Assembly (NCBI GenBank): GCA_964016875.1
Contig: OZ024724.1
Location: 9,410,501 to 9,474,500, forward strand
DNA: 64,000 nt
From: Fallopia convolvulus
Taxonomy: Eukaryota; Streptophyta; Magnoliopsida; Caryophyllales; Polygonaceae
Reading direction: 5' to 3'
The notes under the pieces are model-generated. The model did not search any database. It was given only the letters and a program-made list of their open reading frames with translations, and was not told the DNA's origin. Below, piece by piece: positions 23,626-31,895 of the stretch. The position numbers and the translations under genes are program-made. Position 1 is the stretch's first letter. Each line of letters starts with the position of its first letter.

Positions 23626-24062
23626 TGATGCAATGAAACCAGCCATGTCTCCCACTGACGTCGAGGAATTATTTCGAGTACCCTCTGATGCACTAATAGC
23701 AAGAAGTAGAGCTAAGAAGATTTCTCAAGGAATAAGATCCATTCTAGTTTGTTTGGTAGCCATAGTTGAAGAGTCCAACAAGAAGAGATGGGTTACTAAC
23801 TTACTATGATTCAACATCAAACAAGCCCAGATTCCATTACTTGACTTGATGGACTGAGTTTCACACTTAGATGGGGTGTGAATTGTATTATTTGGTCCTT
23901 GTCTTCCACTATTTCCTATTTTAGAAACATGGAATACCTTGTCTTACTTTAGGGATAAATTTAGTAAGTGACCGGGTAAGATAAGATATTTACTGGCAAG
24001 AGGGGGTCATGTGAGGTCATATAATTGATCAACAAGGAGTAATTCGAGGCGATCACGTATCA
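23626..24062 (+). repeat. 3' LTR of the gypsy element (internally deleted)
   Basis: It starts TGATGCAATG and ends CACGTATCA. Compared with the 5' LTR it lacks about 0.8 kb at the join GTAAGATAAGATATTTACT. A 64-codon open frame (23615-23809) crosses the LTR start with SPTDVEELFRVPSD and ALIARSRAKKISQG, which resembles the usual extreme C-terminus of plant gypsy pol, so coding sequence apparently ran into the LTR. Confidence 0.87.
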
Positions 24063-24350
24063 ACTTAGGCATAAGCATTACACCCAAAGGGCCTGAAGTG
24101 TCCCAAGCCAGGCTTCTTACCCATCCACATCTCCTATGGAGTTTTGAACTCAATCACAAAAGATGGGGATCTATTGATCAAGTACGTTGCATTTACTACA
24201 ACTTCACCCCATAAAGAATTCTTCATTCTTGCACTTATTAGCATGCATCTTGCTTTTTCCAACAAAGTCTTGTTCATCCTTTTAGTTGTATCATTTTGTT
24301 GTGGAGTTCTAGGAACTTTTAAGTTCCTTCTAATGCCTTGTTGTCTGGAA
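24063..24350 (-). pseudogene. Outermost copia element, part 2: integrase core fragment
   Basis: The minus strand reads PRTPQQNDTTKRMNKTLLEK, then ARCMLISARMKNSLWGEVV, TYLINRSPSFVIEFKTP and GHFRPFGCNAYA, which is the C-terminal half of a copia integrase core. It stops at the gypsy boundary. The next expected residues (the GKLKPRAHKC module) begin at 9510 on the other side of the gypsy, so the two fragments were contiguous. Stops interrupt it. Confidence 0.85.
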
Positions 24351-24560
24351 AACTAATTAATGAAAACCGAAAGTTCCTTTTAGTTGCCTTGTTAAGTTCC
24401 TTCTAATGCCTTGTTAAGTTCCTTCTAATGCCTTGTTCATCCTTTTAGTTGTGTCATTTTGTCTGGAAAACTGTTAAGTTCCGGCAATTACGTTGTCCTC
24501 GTTTGCTCCATCCTGCAGGTTAGTCCACACAAAATAACGAAAACCGAAAAAAAAAAACTA
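24270..24560. repeat. Scrambled short direct repeats at a copia/Athila junction
   Basis: TTAAGTTCCTTCTAATGCC followed by TTGTT occurs three times (about 24318, 24392, 24414). CATCCTTTTAGTTGT occurs at about 24276 and 24439, TCTGGAAAACT at about 24344 and 24463, and GAAAACCGAAA at about 24362 and 24539. The copies are out of order and partial, so this is not a tandem array. It lies exactly where the copia integrase fragment meets the decayed 3' region of the Athila element. Confidence 0.75.
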
Positions 24561-24654
24561 AGCTAGAAAACAAAAATGAAAGAAAGTACCTAGGCCGGGT
24601 TGCCTCCCGACAAGCGCCTTATTTAACGTCGTGGCTCGACGTAGTGCCAATTCA

Positions 24655-27484
24655 TCAGTCCTCAGCGTCGGGCTTTGTTAGGACAGCCTCCTCAATTGTG
24701 TCCTTGGTAAATCCCTCATAATACTTCTTCACTCTTTGACCATTCACTTTGAATAAAGCATGAGTTTTGGAATCATAAAGCTCAATTGCACCATGGGGAA
24801 AAACTTGAGCAATCACATAAGGCCCTGCCCAACGGGATCTTAGCTTGCCTGGAAAGAGTCTAAGGCAAGACTGGAATAGAAGAACTTTGTCACCAACTGT
24901 GAAGTCCTTTCTCAATATATTTTTGTCATGCCAAGCCTTAGTTCGCTCCTTGTAGTGAATAGCATTATCATAATCTTCAATCTTGGCCTCCTCCAACTCC
25001 TGTAATTGGAGCTTTCTGAGCTCCCCAACTTCTTCCAGTTGTAAATTGCACTTTTTGATGGCCCAATAGGCCTTGTGTTCCAACTCAACTGGGAGGTGAC
25101 ATGCCTTACCAAAAACCAACCTAAAAGCTGACATACCATTAGGTGTTTTGTAAGCTGTCCTATAGGCCAATAATGCATCATCAAGCCTCTGGCTCCAACC
25201 TTTTCTGCTCAAAGACTCCGTCTTCTCCAGAATAGATTTAATCTCCCTGTTTGATACTTCAGCTTGGCCATTTGTTTGAGGATGATAGGCAGTAGAAACT
25301 CTTTGGTTGACATGATACTTCTTTAACAGGGCAGTAATTGTCCTATTACAAAAGTGAGTTCCCCTATCACTTATGAGAGCCTTGGGAATTCCAAACCTGT
25401 TGAAAATATGGGACTTCAAGAAATCTGCAACAACTTTAGAATCATCAGTTCTGGTGGCCTTCACTTCATCCCACTTGGAAACGTAGTCCACCGCAAGCAA
25501 AATATATATATTACCACTAGAGTTTGGAAAAGGTCCCATAAAATCAATACCCCAAACATCAAATATTTCACAAAAAATTAAACTAGTTTGGGGCATTTCA
25601 TCCCTACTGGACATGTTTCCAACTCTTTGGCACCTGTCACAGGATTTACAGTAGTTGTGTGCATCTTTAAAGATGGTAGGCCACCAAAATCCTGCATCAA
25701 GTACTTTCCTAGCAGTTCTTTGAACCCCAAAATGTCCCCCACATGCTCCAGAATGACAAAGTGTAAGGAGAGAATGTACCTCATTTTCTGGAATGCAACG
25801 GCGGATTACCTGGTCAGAGCAATGCTTCCAAAGATAGGGGTCATCCCAGACAAAAAATCTAGCTGTACTGCGTAGTCTGTCCCTCTGAGCTTTGTTGAAA
25901 GGTTGAGGGAATTCACCTGTGCTAAGGAAGTTCACCAAGTCTGCATACCATGGCTCTATGGTGCTCAACTTGAACAAGGACTCATCCGGAAAGCTTACTT
26001 GAATCTGATTTTGAGGGGTGCTTTCTTTTTGAATAACTCTGCTGAGGTGATCAGACACTAGATTTTCAGCACCCTTCTTGTCCTTGATCTCAATATCAAA
26101 TTCACTGAGCAATAGGACCCACCGAATCAATCTTGGCTTTGCCTCCTTCTTTGTCAGTAGGTAGCTCAGGGCAGCATGATCAATATAAATGATGACCTTT
26201 GTTCCAAGGAGATAAGGTCTGAACTTCTCAAGTGCAAATACCACTGCAAGCATCTCTTTTTCTGTAGTAGAATAGTTCCTCTGTGCACCATTCAGGGTCA
26301 TTGATGCATATTGAATCACATGAGAAGCTTTGACTTCCTTTTGGCCTAGCACAGCCCCCACCGCAAAATCACTAGCATCACACATTATTTCAAAAGGCTT
26401 AGACCAATCAGGAACTTGAATAATAGGGGCAATTGTCAAGCGAGCCTTAAGATCATCAAAGGCTGCCTGACACTCAGTTGTGAACTCAAACAGCATGTCT
26501 TTCTTCAACAATTCACACAGGGGTGCTGAAATCTTGGAGAAGTCTTTAATAAACCTGCGGTAAAAACCTGCATGGCCTAAAAAAGAACGAACTTCGCGCA
26601 CATTAGTAGGATAGGGCAAAGATTGAATTACTTCAACCTTTGCCTTATCGACCTCAATACCCCTAGCTGAAACTATATGACCAAGCACAATATCTTGTTT
26701 TACCATGAAGTGACACTTTTATGAATTAAGTACTAAATTAGTGTCAACACATCTAGCAAGTACCAAAGTTAAGTGATTTAGGCATGCATCAAAATTATCC
26801 CCATGTACAGTAAAATCATCCATGAATACCTCAATGAAATTCTCAATGTACTCAGAAAAGATGCTTACCATACACCTTTGGAAGGTCCCAAGGGCATTGC
26901 ACAACCCAAATGGCATCCGACGGTAGGCAAAAGTGCCAAACGGACAAGTGAAAGTTGTCTTTGCTTGATCTTCAAGGGCAATGGCTATTTGAAAGTAGCC
27001 TGAGTACCCATCTAGAAAGCAATAAAATGCTCTGCCTGCCAATCTCTGAAGCATCTGATCAATGAAAGGAAGGGGGAAGTGATCCTTCCTAGTGGCTGCA
27101 TTCAGCTTGCGGTAGTCAATGCAAGCTCTGTAACCTGTCTGCAGTCTTGTAGGGACCAATTCTCCTTGTTGATTCTCCACCACTATAATTCCCCTTTCTT
27201 TGGTACAACCTGTGTGGGGCTAACCCATTTGCTGTCAGAGATAGGAAAAATCATACTTGCTTGCAAGAATTTAAAACTTCTTTCTCCACCACCTCCATCA
27301 TAGGTGGATTTAGACGCCTCTGTGGTTGCCTAGATGGCTTCTCTTCTCCTTCCAACAGTATGCGATGCATGCAAGTAGTGGGGCTGATTCCCTTGATGTC
27401 AGCAATGGTCCAACCAATTGTTGTCTTGTACTCTTTTAGAACCGCCACTAGCCTGCATTCTTGATCTTTTGTGAGCTTGTTGGA
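24655..27484 (-). pseudogene. Older Athila element: RT, RNase H and integrase (broken)
   Basis: On the minus strand: a pre-RT linker (KLTKDQECRLVAVLKEYKTT, from 27484); RT with ACIDYRKLNAATRKDHFPLP (27120), RRMPFGLCNALGTFQRCM and active site FMDDFTVHG (about 26810); a TAA just before KCHFMVKQDIVLGH (26715); then a 683-codon open stretch (26706-24655) with RNase H (CDASDFAVGAVLG, 26380; YIDHAALSYLLTKKEAK), integrase HHCC (25770-25600), catalytic GIDFMGPF (25550), ISDRGTHF (25365) and QTNGQAEVSNREIK (25260). The C-terminus KVNGQRVKKYY ends at 24655. The FMDDF form of the active site and the Asp-tRNA PBS at 39664 point to the Athila lineage. A frameshift near 27240 and the stop at 26716 break it. 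The upstream side is cut at 27484 by the younger Athila; gag resumes at 37857. Confidence 0.88.
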
Positions 27485-28901
27485 TGATGTCTCTTTATTT
27501 GGTGGTGTTTTCATATGTGATTTCCTTTGTAAATATGTTTCTTTTTCCCCTTTTCTTGCGTGTTTTGTTCCTTTTTAGCTTAGTTCCCGTATTTCTATGA
27601 GATTCGGAGACTACGCGCATTTTATGTGTTTTGTAGGTAAATTGGCATGAATCGAGGATCAATTTGAAGGAGGATCGAGGCATGGAGCAAAGGCCGAGCT
27701 AAAGCGGGAAAGAGAGGAGCAAGCCATGGAGAAGAACAAGAGAAGCCAACAAGAAGAAGGTGGAACGAGGTCTGGACCGAGTTGCAACAACGCCGGGCCC
27801 GACTTGGGAGATTTCATCCTCGAACCGAGATGCACAATAACTCGGGCCCGAGGTCCTCCGTGTCGGTCCGAGTCGGTCACCGGACTACTTGGGCCCCAAG
27901 GCACAAATTTGTGGACTTCCACTTTGCCCCTCATCTAATCTATAAAAGGCCCTCTTGTCTTCTAATTTGGGGTTCCCTCCCACACACACAAAAGGGTTCC
28001 ACACACTTGAGAAGGGACCAAGAGGATACTTGGAGAGCAAGGAGGAAGGAGAAGAGGAGGAAGAGAGAGAGAATCGGCCAAGAGAGAGGAAGGCTTGATA
28101 GGTTGTGTTGATTGTTTAGCTTTGCTTTGTTTTTGATCTTGTGGATTTGAAAACCCTTGATTGGAATTTGTGGATTGCTTTGGATTTGAATGAAACTTTG
28201 CTTTGTTTTGAGATTGATGATGTTGATTGCTTTCCCTTTTGATTTGTTTGCTTTCTTTGCTTGCCACATGGAGTAGATCTCCTTGATCTTGGGTTATGGG
28301 GGAAAACCCTAGCTAGGTTTGGGATAGAACCCCCAATTCCATAGCCTTGAGTATTTGATCTAAGGAAACCACTCTACATAGAGCTACAATTCCTTGCGAA
28401 AGTTGGGAATCAAGGCTTGAGATTGGCAAAGTAGTGAAAGTGAACATGTGTCAATCTCAAGGCCTTGCTTCGAAGGGGATTTCCCCATGGATCGAGGTGT
28501 AGATGTGGTTGGAACGAGGGTGAAAGCACTCGATCCTAGTCCGATCATCACTCATTGCTTGAATTGGGGTGGAAAAGCCTTAATCTACTAGGGAAGGAAC
28601 CCAAAAGCCCAAGATCTACTTTTAATCCTTGAAAGTTCGACAACCCCAGATACCTCGGGCCCGACTTACCCAGTGTCGGTCCCGACTTCCTCTTGTCGCC
28701 AACCTCGGGCCCGACGTGACCTCAGTGTCGGTCCCGACTGTTTTCTCTGTTTTCCTTTGTTTTGAGCTCTCCTTTCTAGCTTTCTAGTATCTAGGCACAT
28801 CGATCGAGTAGACTTCCCGAGTGTTCGACACCCACCACGTGCTACAACGGGGTCGGGTTATAAATTATATCTCTAGACCCTCGCAATCTCCGGGGCGATC
28901 A
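27485..28901 (+). repeat. 5' LTR of the younger Athila element
   Basis: It starts TGATGTCTC; the end is placed at CGATCA, six bases before the PBS (inferred). A TATA box (TATAAAAGG) lies at 27941, downstream of a cluster of TCGGGCCCGA motifs (27794, 27842). A second cluster lies at 28655 and 28705 in the transcribed part. LTR length is about 1.42 kb. Confidence 0.85.
27941..27949 (+). promoter_or_regulatory. TATA box in the Athila 5' LTR
   Basis: TATAAAAGG lies in the LTR about 100 bases downstream of the GGGCCC motif cluster, and the same box is in the 3' LTR (about 36990). This is a position where LTR transcription would start downstream; the start site itself is not visible. Confidence 0.65.
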
Positions 28902-28907
28902 AAAGAT

Positions 28908-28925
28908 TGGCGCCATTGCCGGGGA
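28908..28925 (+). other. Asp-tRNA primer-binding site of the younger Athila
   Basis: TGGCGCCATTGCCGGGGA matches the Athila-type PBS complementary to the tRNA-Asp 3' end at 17 of 18 positions (A for G in CGTT). Confidence 0.88.
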
Positions 28926-29092
28926 AGTCTAAGTGCATTGAGTGCCAATTTGGTGAGTTTCTTGTGTTTTGGTAGTGATTTGGGTGAGGGAATAGCCCAA
29001 ACCCTTTGTTTGTTTTTTGATTTGATTTGTTTTGTTTTGAGTTTGTGAGTGATCCGGAAAGTATTCTCAAGGAAGCCCGAAGAAGGAAAAGG

Positions 29093-31885
29093 ATGGCGAA
29101 TCAAGCTCTCCATGTTGATGAGGAGTTGGCTCAACTTAGGGCCGAAATGGCTAGATTGCAACTTGAGAAGGACAATCAAGAGGACGTGGCAAGAAGAGAA
29201 CGGGAGCAACGGATGAGAGCCGAGGCTCAACTCAATGCTCTACCCCGGAATGCACGCCAATACATGCATCCGGAGTGGAGGATACCCGAGCCGGCTATTG
29301 TGCTTCCCGAGGTTGCCAAGAATTTTGAGATCAAGACGCAATTCATTACCCTCATCAAGCGTGATCAATTCGAGGGCCGTCCACATGAGTGTCCCATAGA
29401 GCACGTCAAACGCTTTGTGGACATGTGTGAGACGATCTCTACCGACGAGGAGACATTGGAGTATGTGCTTCTAAAGGCGTTCAAATGGTCACTTGGGGGC
29501 AAGGCCACACATTGGCTCGAGAGTCAAGCTCCTAGGTCAATCACAACTTGGAAGACACTCTATGATGCTTCCTTGATGAAGTTCTTCCCGCCCTCAAAGA
29601 CAACCGAGCTAAGAAGGAAGATTGCAAGCTTTCAACAAGGTCCGAATGAGCCTCTCTTCGAAGCATGGGACCGTTTCAAGGAGATGTTGCGCCAATGTCC
29701 TACTCATGGCCAACAACTATATGTTCTTCAAGACATATTTTTCCAAGGCATCAATCCGGTAACGAAGGACAAGCTCAACCTCCACACCGATTGTGGGTTC
29801 ATAGACTTGACACCGGATCAAGCTTGGGAGCTACTTGACAAGCTATCCGATTATGAGGCCATGTATGGGGTGAGTCAAGCTAGCAAAGAGGTGAAAGTTC
29901 AAGGTGAAGGTGCAAGGAAGTTATATGATCCAAAGGGAGAAGACATTGATAGGGATGTGAAGCTCCAATTCCTTGAAGGTGAAGTGAGCAAGCTTAAGAG
30001 GAAAGTCCACTACTACAAGCAAAATGCTAGAGCTTGTGAAGAGTGTGGATCCTTTGCACATGCTACACAAGTTTGTCCGAATGAGAGCCAAGTGCGCTTG
30101 GCCGAGCGAATTGAGGAGGCAAACTATGTTCGAGGAAATTTCGGTGGAAGAGGCAACTTCAACAATGGTGGTAATGGTCGGTGGAACAACGGTCAAGCTC
30201 AAGGCTACAACAACAACTTCAACCAAAACGAGCCAAGGGCGCCACCACCACCATATAGGCCACCGGGATTCAATGAGTTACAATCATTTGCTCAAGAGAT
30301 GAGAGACGGGTTCAAGGAGATGAGGACCCAATTCAATGAGTTTGGTGCATGGAGGAGGCAAGTCGACAATCAATTTGCCCAAATCGCAACTCAAGCCCCG
30401 AGAGAGAATGGGAGACTTTCGGGCCGACCCGAGGAGAATCCTCGAGCTCAAAACAATAAAAATGAAGTCCGGGCAATTGGATTGAGAAGTGGCCGAAACC
30501 TACCCGAGCCCCATGTGCCTAAGAAGAATGAAGAGAGTCGGACCAACTTACCCAGCAAGTCGGGTCCGACGTTCCCCGAATTCGACCCAGCAAGAAGATC
30601 GACCCCTTCACCACGGACCGAGTTTGAGAGCAACTCGGGCCCGACGTACCCGAACCTCGATCCAACTCCTTTGCCTCGGACCGAGACTCACAACATCGGG
30701 CCCGACATGGTGCCTAAGTCGGTCCAACCAGGAAATGTTGCAAGTGAAGTGGGGAAGTCCAAGGAGGTTGATCCAAGCAAGATTCAAGGTGCAACAATTC
30801 TTCCATATCCCTCAAAAAAGCCGAAAGATGTTGTTGAGAACAAGTTCAAGAGGTTTCTCAAACTCTTGCAAGGCTTGAACATCTCTATCCCATTCACCGA
30901 TGCAATGAGTGAGATGCCATCTTATGCCAAGTTTTTAAAGGAGATTTTGAGCAAGAAGAGGTCGATAGTTGAAATGCAAGATGAGGTCAAGACCTTGGAG
31001 TTACCGCAAAAGCTAGGAGATCCCGGTCGTTTTGCTATCACCATTGGTGTGGGGTCTCAAAACTTCCAAGCCTTGTGTGATCTTGGAGCAAGCACAAGCA
31101 TCATTCCTTACACCATATGGAAATACACATCCATGGGTCTCATAGCTCCGGTCAATATGAGGTTAACGATAGAGGATGGGTCGTCCATCGAGCCAATTGG
31201 TATCGTCGAGGATTATCCCGTTTGCATTGAAGGCCAGTATGTCCCAATCGACTTTGTTGTGGTGGACATGATAGAAGTGCCGGGTGAACCGATTATACTA
31301 GGGAGACCTTTCCTTCCTACGGTTGGGGCAATCATTGATGTAAAAAAGGGCCACTTGTCTCTAGACATTGGAGGAAGAGAGATTGAGTTTTTCTTTAGGC
31401 CAACATCAAAAGGGACCGTACATAAGGAAGCTAAGAAGATCCAAGTTCCTCTTGGATTGCAATGGGAAGCCGTTTCTAAGAAGTCAAGGCCAAGGGAGCT
31501 TAGGTTGAAAGCCACCCCACCACCTAGAGAAATTGAGATAGAGGGCCAAGGTCTAGCCCTCAATATGATTGAGCATGAGCAATTGGAGGAAAGGATGTCT
31601 TATTTGGAGGTGTTCAAGGCCGAGAAAGAAGAAGTTCAAGCACCACCGGAACCATCTCAAGAACTCAAGGAGCTTCCAAAAGATTTGAGGTACGCATTTC
31701 TTGGTCCCAACTCTTCTTTACCTGTAATCATAAATGCCAACTTGAATGATGAGGAGGAGTCTAAGTTGTTAGAGGTTCTAAGAAAACATAGAGGAGCTTT
31801 AGGGTATTCACTAGAGGAACTAAAGGGAATCTCTCCCTCAATTTGCATGCATAGGATTTATATGGAGGATAACCACAAAGAGTGA
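29093..31885 (+). CDS. Athila gag-protease polyprotein, 930 residues, intact
   Basis: The open frame begins at an upstream ATG (29027). I place the start at ATG 29093 (MANQALHVDEELAQLRAEMA), where a predicted coiled-coil begins; the earlier ATG would add 22 residues. Gag core (residues about 60-260) includes RDQFEGRPHECPIEHVKRF, WLESQAPRSITTWKTLYD and FQQGPNEPLFEAWDRFKEML. A CCHC knuckle CEECGSFAHATQVCPN is near residue 315, then a Gly/Asn/Arg-rich linker. A linker of about residues 480-550 is built of repeated SGPT/IGPD phrases encoded by the GGGCCC motif. The protease motif CDLGASTSIIP is near residue 661 and ILGRPFLPTVGAIID follows. The end runs into the RT leader (SPSICMHRIYMED) and stops at 31885, where family members continue. 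Role: particle assembly and polyprotein cleavage in the cytoplasm. Confidence 0.88.
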   Translation: MANQALHVDEELAQLRAEMARLQLEKDNQEDVARREREQRMRAEAQLNALPRNARQYMHPEWRIPEPAIVLPEVAKNFEIKTQFITLIKRDQFEGRPHECPIEHVKRFVDMCETISTDEETLEYVLLKAFKWSLGGKATHWLESQAPRSITTWKTLYDASLMKFFPPSKTTELRRKIASFQQGPNEPLFEAWDRFKEMLRQCPTHGQQLYVLQDIFFQGINPVTKDKLNLHTDCGFIDLTPDQAWELLDKLSDYEAMYGVSQASKEVKVQGEGARKLYDPKGEDIDRDVKLQFLEGEVSKLKRKVHYYKQNARACEECGSFAHATQVCPNESQVRLAERIEEANYVRGNFGGRGNFNNGGNGRWNNGQAQGYNNNFNQNEPRAPPPPYRPPGFNELQSFAQEMRDGFKEMRTQFNEFGAWRRQVDNQFAQIATQAPRENGRLSGRPEENPRAQNNKNEVRAIGLRSGRNLPEPHVPKKNEESRTNLPSKSGPTFPEFDPARRSTPSPRTEFESNSGPTYPNLDPTPLPRTETHNIGPDMVPKSVQPGNVASEVGKSKEVDPSKIQGATILPYPSKKPKDVVENKFKRFLKLLQGLNISIPFTDAMSEMPSYAKFLKEILSKKRSIVEMQDEVKTLELPQKLGDPGRFAITIGVGSQNFQALCDLGASTSIIPYTIWKYTSMGLIAPVNMRLTIEDGSSIEPIGIVEDYPVCIEGQYVPIDFVVVDMIEVPGEPIILGRPFLPTVGAIIDVKKGHLSLDIGGREIEFFFRPTSKGTVHKEAKKIQVPLGLQWEAVSKKSRPRELRLKATPPPREIEIEGQGLALNMIEHEQLEERMSYLEVFKAEKEEVQAPPEPSQELKELPKDLRYAFLGPNSSLPVIINANLNDEEESKLLEVLRKHRGALGYSLEELKGISPSICMHRIYMEDNHKE

Positions 31886-31895
31886 AATACTTAGG

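Larger units (their letters stand above)
9520..24062 (+). mobile_element. Ty3/gypsy (chromovirus-type) retrotransposon, nested and decayed
   Basis: Both LTRs begin TGATGCA(G/A)TGAAACC and end CACGTATCA. A PBS follows the left LTR (12091) and a purine-rich tract AAGTGGAGGAGAA precedes the right LTR. Gag, protease, RT, RNase H and integrase lie between them in gypsy order on the plus strand. It sits inside the integrase of a copia element; the flanking ACTAG (9515-9519) and ACTTAG (from 24063) look like a slightly diverged target duplication. It is itself interrupted by a solo LTR (10692-12053) and a copia element (14584-19781). RT motifs resemble Reina-type chromoviruses, but I saw no chromodomain. 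Confidence 0.88.

Noticed and set aside
24655..26706. A 683-codon open frame that could pass as a host gene
   Set aside because: It contains RNase H and integrase motifs (CDASDF, GIDFMGPF, QTNGQAEV) and belongs to the older Athila element.
27940..28269. Minus-strand 109-codon frames in the LTRs (also 36987-37316)
   Set aside because: They are antisense shadows in both LTR copies with Lys/Gln-rich low-complexity products and no motif.
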